Of a DNA stretch of 64,000 nucleotides, positions 33,594-45,480 are shown piece by piece. The notes under the pieces are model-generated. The model did not search any database, had not been told where the DNA came from, and worked only from the letters and a program-made list of their open reading frames with translations. Made by a program: the position numbers and the translations under genes. Positions within the stretch are counted from its first letter, which is position 1; the number at the start of each line of letters is the position of its first letter. The DNA is from Isoetes taiwanensis. Its lineage: Eukaryota; Streptophyta; Lycopodiopsida; Isoetales; Isoetaceae. The stretch spans positions 2,480,726-2,544,725 of the forward strand of contig JAJEKV010000085.1 in assembly GCA_021234155.1 (NCBI GenBank), given 5' to 3'.

Positions 33594-33913
33594 TATATAA
33601 GGCGAACCGAAAGAGAAACGGAAGGCATCGATGGCGCTTCAAGTATGGCGGTGGCCGGGCTTGAGCGAAGATTGCACCATGCCGACTAAGCGTCGGGGAG
33701 TGGATCACTTGTAAGATGAATTATGCGGATCTCGGGCGCTGCCACAACCGTGGCATTAGCATGGGCGGCTGGTGTGCGGGATGGCTGAACATCGGGCCGA
33801 AGACCAGCGGGATGGAGGTGGTTCGCGCACCTTGGGATCGGGCGGGGAACCTCTACCATCTCCTCCGCATCACCTACACTGCCCGAACCCGGGTAGAGGG
33901 TTTTTCCTCTTAG
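33594..33913 (+). pseudogene. antisense Cys-rich ORF of element 2, with TATA
   Basis: This is the counterpart of the 88-aa ORF of element 1. TATATAA (33594-33600) is followed by ATG at 33631. EDCTMPT is recognisable, then a frame change leads to a stop. The downstream part is open in another frame (33716-33913): LGRCHNRG, GGWCAGW, GPKTSGMEVV, NLYHLLRIT. The original Cys-rich product is interrupted. Position, orientation and promoter spacing match element 1. Confidence 0.55.
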
Positions 33914-34029
33914 GACTTAGTAGATAGGGCTCACGAGCCCGTTTTTGTATATAGAGGCGTGCCCATAGCGGAAATAGCCGGATCATTGCCCACATTTTGT
34001 AAAAATCTCCACTATAATATAATCTACGC

Positions 34030-35142
34030 CTTTCTAGTCACTTTACGCGGGTGTTGGATTCTTGAACTGTCTCGTGTTTGGATGTTCACTTTCGTGTGAT
34101 GAAATGCTTTGAGGCGAAAACCATTAACTAATGTAGGTAATGGAGTGCCATCTAATTCAGTGAGTTGGAAAACACTTGGTCTAACCACTTGAACAATTTG
34201 ATAAGGGGCCAAGCCAACGAAACTTGAGTTTACCCTAAAAATTTTTGTACACGGAATCATAAAGAAGAACCAAATCTCCTTGTTTGAATGTTTTTTTTGT
34301 CTTCAAACGTTTGTCATGTAAAGATTTTTGCAACTGTTGTCCATGAAGAACACGAATATAAGCATCCCTTCGAAGTTCATCCAACTGTTCTAATTGATAG
34401 ACCCGTTCTTTGAGAGCAGCTGGTGGATTATGAGCAGTAGCTAGTTGAAAACGGAGTGTTGGAAGGATGTATTCAAAGGGCATGAGAGCTTCCTGACCAT
34501 AAACCAATTTAAAAGGAGTGTGACCCGTAGCAATCTTGAAACAAGTATTGTAGGCCCAAAGAACAGTAGGAAGTTTTGTCGCCAATGTCATGCGGGGGGC
34601 GTCACAAATTTTCTTGAGAATGGTGACGAGTTTTGTTGGTGCTACGCCCAACCCATTGCCTTGAGGATAGTAAGGTGTGCTCTTGTGATGATGTATCAAG
34701 AGATAATCCGTCGGCTCTTTGATAGTATGATTGATGAAATGAACACCACGGTCTTGACCCGACTCAGGTAGAGGCGGCCGAATCGCGTGATAATTTGTTG
34801 ATAGAGGATTTCGAAGCCATTTGCGGCGGTGTTATGCGGAAGTGCACAAGCTTCCGCCCATTTGGTGGCGTAGTCGGTGAGAACCGAGAATGTATCGCAC
34901 GGGCAGTGTGCAGCAGGGGAGGATCTATAGGTCCCACAAAGTCCATTCCCCATTTCTTTGAAGGGAAGTGGCGTGGCGGCCGCCGCCAAGGAAAGAGCCG
35001 CCGGGCCGTAGCGTCCCACCCTCGGCAAAGCGCCACACGCGCGAGGCGTGAAGGCGTGAGCATCTCTAAAGAGCGTGGGCCAATAATACCGGCAAAGAAG
35101 GATTTTTGGCGTGCGTGGTGTCACCATGAAAATGACCACCAC
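34030..35142 (-). pseudogene. integrase of element 2
   Basis: The core is recognisable (SVLTDYATKWAEACALP, ILYQQIITRFG), then the frame is lost at the second catalytic Asp. It resumes with HHHKSTPYYPQGNGLG, where the catalytic glutamate motif reads GVAPTK instead of AESTNK. The C-terminal part retains KLVYGQEALMPFEYILPT and, after another frame change, GLAPYQIVQVVRPSVFQL. Inactive as read. Confidence 0.85.
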
Positions 35143-35329
35143 CAGGAGCCCTTGATGAGCTTCTCGAACAATATGCGGAACTTCATGAGGTAGAAACAGT
35201 CAGTCGAAGGATGGTGTCTTTACCCTTTTGTAGAGATGTCTAAGCAACCATGGTGTAGTCCGCGGACCTCTCGGAGAAATTGATGGCGGCAGGATTGTCG
35301 CCTTGGCGGGGAGAGAGCGTCTCATCTTA

Positions 35330-36668
35330 CGGTGGAAGAGCAGGTGAGGAGGTATGCTGCTGAAAATCATGAAACCAATGTGGTGTTGCCGTGACTAAAA
35401 AGAGTTGAGCATCGGGGAAGGCATCACGAGACCCTGTTCGCGGGATCATCGATGTGGATCGTGAAAGATAATCAGGAACAACATGAGATTTGCCACCCCT
35501 TATGAAGGCGATTTCAAAAGGAGCAAATTCTTGAGAAGAAGGACCAACGAGCAATGCGGCCGTGGGCGTGGATTTGTTGATCAAATAGAGAAGTGCTTGG
35601 TGGTCCACAAAGAACTTGATTTGACTGCCCAAAAGGTAATGGCGGAAGCGTTGGACACGAAAATGAGACCCAAAGCTTCACGCCTCGCGGGCGAATAGTT
35701 GCGCCGTGAATGGAGTTTTTCGGGCGTAGCGATTTGGTTTATCGATTAATGCATCATATTCTTGAGAAAGAACAGCTCAATAGCAAACGAGGACATCGAC
35801 ATGAGCGTGGAAAGGGCTTGTCCCATTGAGGAGGAACAAGAACCGATTACACGAGTAAGCAAAAGCTTCGGTTTGTTGGAAAGCGGCTTCACACGGGAAT
35901 TCAAGCCCGGTGGATTAGATCACCCGTGAGTTTATGAATGGGATCCGCAATGGCTGCAAGTCCAGGTATGAAGGTGGAGTAATAATTGACCTTTCGGGAA
36001 AAGGCGTGTCTCTTTGATATTGGGTGGTGCTTGAGCTTTGAGCACAATAACCGATTTTGGCGGGGATCGGTGGTGATTCTGCTTTGGCGACAACATGGCC
36101 TAACGAGGAACACCGAAGTGGCGCCAAAAGGTGCATTTTCGGGATTGAGACTAATCTTGGACTCATCACATTTACGGAAGGCGAGTTCCAATTTATCCAA
36201 ATGGTCAGCCATGGAACTGAGAGGAGAGAAGTCATCTTGAAAAATTTGCAAGAAGGGATTTTCCTTCATGAAATCATGAAAAGCGAGAGCATGATTCGTT
36301 GAAATGTTGAAGGAGAGTTGGATAATCCAAAAGGAACCACCTTGTAGGCAAAAAAAAGTGTTTTAGGGGTGGTGAAAGTGGTCTTGAGTTGATCAGATTC
36401 TTTGATGGAGATCTGATTGTAGCCGAAAAAAAACCATCCATAAAGGGTACATCTCATGTCACCACTTCTTCGAACTTGCAGTGCGTGAAGGGAAGTGGAA
36501 AATGATCACGCTCCGTGGCTGATTGAGTTCAGATAGTCTACGCCGGAGGCGGATCTTACCATTGTGCTTAAGGGCAATGACGATAGGGCTCACCCATTCA
36601 GAATGTTTGACCTCATAGATCAAACCTGCGGCAAGGAGTTTGTCAATTTCGCCTTGGCCTGCGATCAC
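35330..36668 (-). pseudogene. RT and RNase H of element 2
   Basis: RT starts near EIDKLLAAGLIYEVKHSEWV (36640-36590) and breaks after KHNGKIR. It resumes with GYNQISIKESDQLKTTFTT and FGLSNSPSTFQRIM, then PFLQIFQDDFS (about 36235) with both catalytic aspartates. RNase H traces include FFVDHQALLYLINKST (about 35585) and HVVPDYLSRS. Several frame changes interrupt the chain. Confidence 0.85.
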
Positions 36669-37429
36669 GGTAATTAGGGTTGAGCACTCAGACGTGCGTT
36701 GCTACCTTTGGTCGTGCATCGGATTTGGTAGGAATGGTGAGTTCCCCAAGCTTTTGTTGATTCCCAGAAGATCTTTGTAACTCCGGTAAAATGTGTTTGA
36801 ATTTTTTTGAGGCGTGGCGGCCTGATACGATAAGGAGCCGGGAAAGGTTTGCGGCAAGGGGACGGGTTGATTGTTGCCAACATCCACAATCTCGACTTCG
36901 AGTGCGAATATGGGGTATGACTTGATTATCCGGACAATGTGCGCGGGAGGTTGGAGCATAACCGATGCGTGGCACTGCGTGGTGAAAAAGAGGAGGTTTC
37001 GGTTTCATCTAGCGATTGCTTGCTTCATGGCTGGCGTGTACATCAGCGGGGAGTTGCGTGGAGTGTCGGCGATCGAAAAGTGATCAACAGCGTTGGATTC
37101 GATTGCAAAGGAGGCGGTAGGGGTCAAGCAAGGCAGCCACAGGCTGGTCCCGATCAAGAGTCATTTCTCCCCAAGGATCGACATATTGAGGGGTAGGATG
37201 ATAGAGGCTGACGGCCTTGGTGGAGCTGAACTTGATAAATATTCCGAGAGCTTCTTCAGAATCGATTAATGCGAGAGAGGGTTTCCGCATTGTCGCGAAA
37301 TGATCACGCTTTTGTTTGCAAGTCCATGGTGGCATTGAGATGACCATCTGTGATGACTAAGCGGTCCGTGGCCCGATAATGGATACTCTTTGCGGGCGGA
37401 GAAAGGGTCTCGCCTACCGGCATTTCATA

Positions 37430-38150
37430 GTCACTTTGGATCTTCGCCTGACTTTCCACACTCCAAATTCCATGGGAAAGCGGAGATCACCTATGTTGAT
37501 GTGAAGAATAGGTGTGGACGCCTTGAGGTCTCGTGATATGGCCATTAGCCAATTTGATGTCATATGGGGCCACGAAAAGAGTTGTGTGATGCCCATTTGT
37601 TTTGCGGAGTTTATCCGTGATGAGATTAACGCACTACCTCCATCGATTTGAACATGGTTGACTTGCTGATTTCCCAGTGGCATGGGCCCGTGGGTGTAGA
37701 GGTATACGGCCCCAACTAAAGCAGGTTGGGAGTGGTAAGCGGTCCTTGAGAGCGGGCATGAGTTTTTAAAATGGTTGCCAAGCTTAAAGGAATTTTGATC
37801 TTGGCAAGCTCCTCTTGGAGTTCGAGAGGTACATGAGAAAAAGGATCTGCTGGTTCCTTTGGTGCGGGAGTAGCGTGGCGGGGAAGCGGCAACTTCTTTT
37901 GAGTAAGTCAACCTCGCTGCAATATTGGGATATGTCGAGGCGTGGAGGTTGAGATGTTGAAGGAGTATCTTGTCTTTGTTGAGCTCTAGTGGTGGCATGA
38001 ACATTGGCCAATGTGCGCCTTCAGCAGCTTGCATGAGATTCAAAAATGCTTTGGCGAACTTTGGGCATGACATTTGGCATGAGCTTTTCCAAGTCGAGGT
38101 GCAAAGTGAACCTTTTTCGCCGTCCTCATGAGGAATGGTGTCAATTTGCA
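37430..38150 (-). pseudogene. protease region of element 2
   Basis: VNHVQIDGGSA (about 37640) is the retropepsin-like active-site motif with the catalytic Asp present. ILHINIGDLRFPMEFGVW lies downstream. A Pro/Leu-rich linker precedes it. It is partly open (37414-38151) but joined to neighbours only through frameshifts. Confidence 0.75.
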
Positions 38151-38299
38151 AAGGCGGGTTGCGTGTCCTTACGAATAATAGTCAAGGGGCGTGATGCCTT
38201 GGTGCAGCGTGAAACTAGACCAATCAATTTGACGTATGCATTCCGGAGGATTAAGTGCACGAAAAATTTCCTCTTGGGCTTGTTGATCCGGTGAGGTTG

Positions 38300-39930
38300 A
38301 TTTTCTTTGGAGCTGGTTGATAGCGTGATTCTTTGGCTCTTGGGGGCTTCTTAAGAACGGTCGCGGGCCTTGTTTGCCATTAGCAAGCGCCGAGTTGGTA
38401 AGCCGTGGAGGCGGACCGATGTGGTCCTGATTTGTGCGGGAAGGCGGACTGAACTTGTGGAAGTTGAGGACTTTGTGGTGGTATGACCCCATTCTTGGCG
38501 GTGATAACAGCGAGCTTTAGAAGGATCAAAAAGGAGGGCGTTGGTTGGATCCCCCGTGGGTTGGTCCCCGCTGTTGATAGAGTTATGCGGGCCGCACGAA
38601 GAGGTGGTGGCGATAGTGCGATTGTGGGTGAGGTGTGGTTTGCACTTGATAAACCATTTTGTTGCGAAGCGGTGTGGGATGAGTGCGAGTGCACTCTTCC
38701 GTGGCATGATTGCACATGTTGCATCGCTTGCAATGGCGGGCCATTGGTGGAGTTGCACTCATTGGCCAAATGGCCTTGATATTTGCAAATATGGCACCGA
38801 TTTGATTTGGCTGTGGATTAGCGTGTTGAGGCTGAAACGGCCGTTTGTGGAACCATGGCGGGTGGAATGAGCGGGAGCTCTTGAAGAGCCACGCCTGGGA
38901 GGAAACATTGTGGGAGTGATTGACAAGGTCGATAGCTTTGCTCCAAAGTTTTTGGGCCTTGGTATTGATCATGAGTCGAAATAGCGAGGAGGAAGTCCTT
39001 GGAGAAACCGGACCAAAAACGGCTCTGTGTAGGGGTACTCCTTGAGCTTACTTAGCGAGAATGTGAAGTCGATCCGCAAAAAATCCGGAGACTCAAGTGG
39101 GCTCTTGGTGAAGTTCATTGAGTTGCTTGAGATGAAGTTGATCATCATCGCGTGGTCCCGTAATGAGAGAGAAAAGCAAAGGCGCATTCCGGACCAGTCT
39201 TGTTTCCAATGGCTTTTGTTGGACATGAGCCATTGATGAGGAGAAACCACGCCTTGGTGTGGTGGAAAAGATGTGGAATTTCAGTTGAGGTTGCTTGGCG
39301 TGACCATTTAGGACAGCTAGAGCCTCAAATTCTTCCATGTGGGAACGAAAGCACTTTGGTCTAACGGTTTGCCTTTCGTGTTGCCAAAGGTGGGATAAGT
39401 CGATTTCAGTCCCGAAGGTAGATGTGAAAGTCTTTGGGCTGGACGAGAGGAAAGATAGTGAGGATATTGAGGTTGAGGTGGATGTGGCATTGTTCTGGCG
39501 GACCACGATGAAGGGGTGATCGCGTTGAGAAACCGGTAGCGGAGCATTGGTTTTGAGATCCGTAAGGTTGTAAACGAAGGAAGCAAGGTGGGAAACGTAG
39601 GGAAAGGATATTCTGGGTAGGCAAAGGAGACATGTGGATAGCCGTGCCCACGGGGGGAGATGATGGTTGGCGGCGAAGAGGCGTATGGCCTGAAGAATGA
39701 TGGATGTAGGCATGTTGAGGGGTGTGAAAGTACGGTTGAGAAGGTTGAGCAGGATAAGGCTCCCGATAGTGATGAGGGGGTGAGGTTGTGAGCAATGTTT
39801 GCACGCTTGGGGCTGAGGCGGGACGTAGGACGACACAGGGGTGGGTGGCGGACTGAGCCCTAGGCAGAAGATGGCCTCCCTCTATGTCATAAGCGAGATC
39901 CATACATGTCGCGAAACGGTTTCCCTTCAT
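38300..39930 (-). pseudogene. gag of element 2
   Basis: The capsid-like core has MEEFEALAVLNGHAKQPQ and QWLMSNKSHWKQDW (about 39200-39340). Downstream is a HCKRCNMCNHATEEC zinc cluster (about 38690-38730) and a second, damaged knuckle (CYHRQEWGHTT). The N-terminal part (MKGNRFATCMDLAYDIEGGH, about 39930) matches element 1. A Pro-rich middle region is partly open. Confidence 0.8.
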
Positions 39931-40044
39931 GATGGCTCCAAGCGAGATGCCGTCACGAGAAAAGGAGTTCTTCGGCGTGAAATTAATTTTATTATGGCGA
40001 TGAAGAAAGTAGGAGAAAATCAGACCGGCCGGCGTGGCCGGCGG

Positions 40045-40628
40045 TGTTTGGGGTTTGCGGGTTGGGGGAACTCTGGGAAGGCAGGCCCGTGAGGACCCGT
40101 GGATCTAACAGGAGAGTCGGGGGGACTATGTCACGCGGGATTTCTTTGAAAAGAAGAAAAAGAAGAGAAACGAGAACAATTGAGAGAAAGATGATAAGCT
40201 TCCTTGATATCAATGATGAAAATACATGAGCTCTTAATAGAGAGAAAACCGAAAGGAGACAAGACTCAAAACTCATCTAAAAACTTATGAGCTAACTCTA
40301 CTCATATATATAGTACAATGGCCTTGGGCCCAATATAGACACTCGGGACCAAATTGCCGACTCACGGAAGGAGGCCATTCTTGAGGAATATTGGCGGTGC
40401 CTCTTGAAGTGCCTAGAATCACGCCGACGCCCGGACAGCGAGGCGGTGACGGCCGATCACTTGTCCGGGGCGCCTCTTGTTGATGACCAAAGGCTTTGCT
40501 GCGTGGCTTCTTTGCTTAGTCTTCTCGGAGGCTTGGATGTCGACCCGTGGTTGGCCCGAGGATCTTTGAGCTTGACCTGGTCTGACGTATGCATGAATAG
40601 TCCTGTACCAGGAGGCACAGGACTAACA
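40045..40628 (-). repeat. 5' LTR of element 2
   Basis: 584 bases. Matches 29519-30095. On the minus strand it ends CCCCAAACA and is followed by a GC-rich stretch (CCGCCGGCCACGCCGG) where a primer site is expected; the tRNA-Asp match there is poorer than in element 1. Confidence 0.9.
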
Positions 40629-40633
40629 AGTAT
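40629..40633. repeat. target-site duplication of element 2, right copy
   Basis: AGTAT, equal to 29514-29518. Confidence 0.85.
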
Positions 40634-42930
40634 TTTTGGTTTTGGTTGAGTTTGCAGTTGTTTGATGCTGGCTGTTTTGCAGTTGTTTGATGTTGGTTAT
40701 TCTAGAAGAACATATGAGGTTCTTTTGTGCATTTCGTGCAGCAGACATGGCAGACCCACAACGCAGGCTTTAGGTTTGCTACTCTGAAGTGAAAGTTTAG
40801 CAAGCAATCGGTTTCTGGCCAGCATTTTGGAAGCAAGCAAGCATACCGGTTTCTGGTCATGCACCTTGAGTCCAGTGCAAGCGGATTTCCAGTGCATTTC
40901 ATTTCCAAAGGTACTTTGTGTATTCCATTTCATTCCGTTCTCTGATGTCTTTTATCTTTCTAATCCACGATGTCTTTTATCTTTCTAATCCACGGCAGCA
41001 TGTGTTGTCAGTAGCATCAGCATCACGAACTTGAAGATTTGAAAAATTTTCTTTGCGTCCAGCAAATCCGTTTGCTTTATTGGGTTTTAGTCTCAGGTAT
41101 AGTGCCATCTCCTTGCTTGCTTGCTTTTTGGGCGCTGCTTAGTATTTTATTATTTTTTATGTGAATGCTTGCCCAGGCATGAATGAATTAGGGCTTTCGT
41201 GAATGAATTAGGGCTTTCGAGAGAGCTCCAGTGCAAAAAATAGCTTGCCATTCATCTTGCTCCTTGCTACGTTCTATTGAACTTGTACAGACTGATGATC
41301 AAATGCTCATAATCTTTTGGATGATTTGATATGTCTATCTGTAGATGTAAATGTTGGCATCAATTTGCTCAAGCACCAAACTATGAGTGGTATTAAGCGG
41401 AAGATTATGGCGTTTACTGGTTATCTATTTCAAACATACATTACAAAGATTGGCAGGTTGCATTTTATTTCTAGATCCAGCTTGATTTACATTTTTCCAA
41501 CTTTGCATGCATTCCATATTTAAGCTTCAGGAACAATGGGTTGTCAAGCGGCTTCTATTTTCTATCTGTTTTATGTATTGATCTGCATGGTAGCTCTTAT
41601 ATTTTTGTAAAGCTTAGATATTCCATCTGCTCAAATCTGCTGCAAATCTGGATCTCTTCCAAATCAGGCTATCTTTTCCAAATTCGATCATGATCTTTTT
41701 TATCACTTCACCTCCTGTGCTGAAGCAAATCAGATTGTTATTCCATGGTTGTTTCAGAATTTCCAGATTGTTATTCCATGGTTGAACTTAACGAAGTCTT
41801 TTCCTGATTGCATAGGCCTTAGTGATGATGGCCCTTTAAGTTGTGTACTTCAGGAAAATGATAAACAATATGGCAGTATGAAAAATTTCAAAGGATGGAA
41901 AGGTTGTCTTGGTTCAAAACATAGATTGAGGTACATACTTATTGTGGGCAGTACGACTTTAATTTTGTGGACTATTCTTAAAGCTTCCTTTTTTTTAATA
42001 AATACAGAACATGTCTTTGGCAAACAATTTTAGAATGGCTAGAGAGATTGACCCTAGCCAGTTCTTATCCTTAAGTAGATAAGCAGACACCTTACATGTG
42101 TATATGTTCTCTTTGCTGAGAATAGAAGAATACTCTGAGCAGTTTTTCTTTTTGTCTATTCTTTGGTTGCGTGGTTTGTATAATGGCTACACGCATTGAA
42201 TAGAATGGAAAATTTATCGAAATGTTCTTCTCCTGACCAAATAATATTAACTGTTCAAATGGGCCACACGACCAAGGCTGAGTAATGATACTTGCTGTCT
42301 TACTTTGACAAATTACTCATGATGCTAAGTCAAGCTTAAACATCAAGTCAAGGATTACAGTGAAACACCATATATATTTTCTCGACATTAGAAGCACATC
42401 AAATCATGCACGAATGCTTGAGTACCTCTGAGACACGCATTTTGCCCTTCGTTCTCGGCTTCCAAGGGGCTACACCATCCATTTTTTTTCTACAACATCA
42501 TGTATCATGTTTTGTTGAAAAGATCGGTTTTGGAAGGGTTTTTAATGAGCTTACGGTTCATGTGTCATCACAAAATCTCAAAAAGGGTTTTTAATGAGTT
42601 AGGGTTCATGTGTCAACACAGAGTGTGGATATACAACTTGGATATTTTTCCAGGAGATGCCATGAGCACCATGCGTGAAGAAAGAATTCAAATTTGCATC
42701 TTTGTTTTACTCAATTATCACCATGAAATTTGATTTGGCATTTAAAATGTTGTAAATAGGTATTTAGAGATGCCAATGGCTATTTGAGGGCATGATCATA
42801 CCTTATTGAATTTCTTATGCAAACTTAGTAATGCATCATTTTTGTTCCTTTGTTATGGAATCATCTATCATGTTTGTAATGGCACCCTTTTTCTTTTTTT
42901 GAGTTGAAGTTGCTTATACATATGTGCTAC
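40634..42930. other. AT-rich DNA with micro-duplications, no clear gene
   Basis: Several short direct duplications are visible: a ~25-base unit with CTTTTATCTTTCTAATCCAC (40946-40996), GAATGAATTAGGGCTTTCG twice (41182-41220), CAGATTGTTATTCCATGGTTG twice (about 41731-41783) and GGGTTTTTAATGAG twice (about 42537-42596). A 94-codon frame (41749-42033) has no recognisable domain. The sequence may be the body of a Helitron ending at 43244. Confidence 0.45.
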
Positions 42931-43020
42931 TGCTCTCTCTCTTTGTACTTGGGTCCCATAGGCCAGTTGGTCTCCATGGACGATAAAATCATATTCTATT
43001 CTATTCTATTCTATTCTATT
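42931..43020. repeat. dispersed repeat, copy 2, with (TTCTA)n
   Basis: Near-identical to 7875-7953, with GTCTCC(A/G)TGGACGATAAAATC and a longer TTCTA run. Sequence on both sides differs from copy 1. Confidence 0.65.
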
Positions 43021-43214
43021 TTGTGCTATGTGTCCTTCAATCTGACACGGTGATATGAATCCTAGAAGATTGATATAAAGTTGCCATGATACGGCTTACC
43101 ATTGCAATATTCCAATAATGCGCCCCTCAACTTGGAAGATTTAAGTCTGTAGAAAAAACACATGTCTGTAGAAAGATTCAAGTTTGCCAAGTAGAAACGC
43201 ATGCGAGGACATTA

Positions 43215-43245
43215 GCCCGGCAACGCCGGGCACACGTTTACTAGT
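43215..43245 (+). mobile_element. Helitron-like 3' terminus
   Basis: A perfect 7-bp hairpin, GCCCGGC-AAC-GCCGGGC (43215-43231), is followed after nine bases by CTAG (43241-43244) and then T. Hairpin plus CTRR before a T is the hallmark of a Helitron 3' end. The matching 5' TC end was not found, so the size is unknown. Confidence 0.65.
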
Positions 43246-43287
43246 CACAAGTTAAATTGAACGAATGGCAAAAAAAATAAGAAATAC

Positions 43288-43390
43288 CTTGATATCTTCC
43301 TTGTGGAGATTAAGTGGTTTAGGGACTTTTGACCAATCGCCTCCAACTTTTTCGCAAGTCGTCTTCAGTTCCTTGACCACTCTTTGCCTT
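43288..43390 (-). CDS. possible exon, unknown gene or transposase
   Basis: On the minus strand one frame is open over about 100 bases (VVKELKTTCEKVGGDW, then KPLNLHKEDIK) and ends exactly at a GTATTT donor (43287). An acceptor before it is weak. The product is not recognised. Confidence 0.3.
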
Positions 43391-43457
43391 TGACATAAAT
43401 CGATAGATCAACGCAATATTAAAATAATAAAAACAAGTCTATGACTAGGTCATGTAC

Positions 43458-43525
43458 CTCCTTTTTCGTAGAAGCTCGCCCATCATCGAAGTGAGCTTCT
43501 TCGGTTAAACTTCTTTACTTTTTTC
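43458..43525 (-). CDS. possible exon upstream of 43390
   Basis: On the minus strand EEAHFDDGRASTKKE ends at a GTACAT donor (43457) and could splice to the exon at 43288-43390. Support is only the open frame and donor. Further upstream (43560-43830) is more minus-strand sequence rich in Ser and Arg codons without a clear domain. Confidence 0.25.
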
Positions 43526-43955
43526 TAAAACAAAGACTTACGTGTCTAAAACAAAGCGAAATGGACGCTCTTCTTGAGTGACACGGCGTCGTCGGATCCG
43601 GACCTCTCCAAGTTAGGGCGATTCCACGATGTTCTTGGGATCCGAACCTGTGATGATCGTCGCGATCTTGAGCGTTGTGAGTCCAGTTGCTCCACTACTT
43701 CTTGACCTGGGAAGTAATAAGAGAATGAGCATCTTTAACATGCTGCAACCAAAGAAATGTTTGGTACGTAGTGGATATATATTTACCTGTTGAAATCTCC
43801 CTCCAAGTTCCTTGCACCAGACCATGGGTGCGAATAGACCCTTACTCGGATCAAAAGCTAGATTTGGCTAGATAATAGAGGAGGCTTTGGACTGATGAAA
43901 TAAGCTAGATAGACTAGATTAGATCGGCTGGATTAGGCTAGAGTATGATTAGGAC
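43526..43955. other. no clear gene
   Basis: Mixed sequence. The right part (43850-43945) repeats GCTAGAT/TAGATTAG-like words. Nothing else can be supported. Confidence 0.35.
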
Positions 43956-44535
43956 CCAAACACGTGGTCCTCCCCACTCATGGTGGAGTCGACCATGCCC
44001 TTTCCCTAGCCACCTCTACCTAACAAAAATAATAAGAAATGTGGGACTAGGGCCCGAACATCTGGTCCCCTCCACTCATGGTGGAGCCGACCATGTCCTT
44101 GCCCTAGCTACCTCTAGCTAAAGCCCGACAATGAGCGTGAACTAAGGCCTGAACACCTGGTCCTCTCCACTCGCGGTGGAGCCGACCATGTCCTTGTCGT
44201 AGCCACCTCTACCTAAGAATGAGAAGAAAAGTGGACTTGGACCCGGACATCTGGTCCTCTCCACGCAAGATGGAGCCGACCGTGCCCTTGAACAAGCCAC
44301 TACAATTTTATTTTAGACCTAACAAATAACAAGTCGAAGTCGACTTGAACCCGGGTAAGTGATCCTCTCCACTCTAGGTGGAGCCGACCGTGCCCTTGAA
44401 CAAGCCACTCCTTAACCTAGAAAAATAAAATTTGATCATAGTGGAAGTGGACTTCGAACCCGGGTACACATGGTCCTCTCCACTCTAGGTGGAGCCGACC
44501 CGTGCCCTTGAACAAGCCACTCCATCAATTTTTTT
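43956..44535. repeat. ~100-bp tandem repeat, six copies, with hairpin core
   Basis: Each copy contains GGTCCTCTCCACTC, then GGTGGAGCCGACC, then GTGCCCTTG or TGTCCTTG. Copies start near 43966, 44064, 44159, 44253, 44361 and 44472 (spacing 94-111). CTCCAC and GTGGAG form a small inverted repeat in every copy. The last three copies are most alike, suggesting local amplification. Confidence 0.85.
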
Positions 44536-44654
44536 TAACCTATTTAAAGCTATAAAAACAATGCAAGTGTGATGAACTTACCAAATGAAGAACGTGTGCA
44601 GACAAGATCCTGCCGGGCCCAAATAAAAAAGGACAGCTGCCAAACCTGCAACAA

Positions 44655-45480
44655 AAAAGTTAAAAGAATAAGAACAAAAGAAGAAGAAGATCGAAAAAAA
44701 TAAAAAAATTAAAGTGGAAAAAATAAAAAATAAAGAAAAGAAAAAAATAATCGAAGAAGAAGATAAGGGTGGGAGAAACAAGAGAAGGGGGGAAGAAATA
44801 AGGGAAGGGTCGAAGATGGGAAGGGAAAGTAACGAAGGAGAGAAGAAGAAATGATTTGGGGGGAAGAAGAATAGAATCGAAAGGAAAGAGAAAAGAATAG
44901 AAGGAGGAAGAAGGGAAGGAAAAGAAATATGAAGAGAAAAATAAGAGAAGGAAATGAGAGATAAAAAAATAAGAGAAGAAGAAATAATCGAAGAAGGGAA
45001 GAAGAGAAAGGAAGAATAGAATCGAAGAGAAGAGAAGAATAGAATCGAATAAGAGAAGAGAAGAATAGAATCGAGAAGAATAGAATAAGAGAAGAGAAGA
45101 ATAGAATCGAAGGGGAAGAGAAAGAATAGAAGGAGGAAGAAGGGAAGAAGGGAAGGAAACGAAATATGAAGAGAAATGAGAGAAGAAGAGAAGAAATGAG
45201 AGAAGAAGAGAAGAAGAAGAAGAGAGAAGAAGAGAAGGAAAGAAGATAAATATGAAGAGAAATGAGAGAAGAAGAGAAGAAGAGAAGAAGAAAGAAGAGA
45301 AGGGAAAGAAGAGAAGAAGAGAAGAGAAATATGAAGAGAAATGAGAGAAGAAGAGAAGAAATGAGAGAAGAAGAGAAGAAGAAGAAGAGAGAATAAGAGA
45401 AGGAAAGAAGAGAAGGGAAGAAGAAAGGAAGGGGAAAGAATAGAAGAGAAGAAATGAGAGAAGAAGAAAAATGAAGAACA
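44655..45480. repeat. homopurine tract, (GAAGA)-type minisatellite
   Basis: About 820 bases are almost pure A and G on the plus strand, with rare T or C in AATAGAATCGAA units. Larger blocks such as GAAATGAGAGAAGAAGAGAAG recur. The long minus-strand frames of Phe, Ser and Leu here are artefacts of composition. Confidence 0.92.

Larger units (their letters stand above)
29519..40628 (-). mobile_element. Ty3/gypsy LTR retrotransposon, element 2 (Athila-like)
   Basis: 11,110 bases on the minus strand. LTRs are at 40045-40628 (5') and 29519-30095 (3'). A perfect 5-bp duplication, AGTAT, flanks it and proves the ends. The internal order equals element 1: gag, protease, RT, RNase H, integrase, then a plus-strand ORF with its own TATA, ORF3 and polypurine tract. 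Every protein domain is frameshifted and several catalytic motifs are altered, so it cannot be autonomous as read. It is inverted relative to element 1 and about 9.3 kb from it. Confidence 0.94.
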
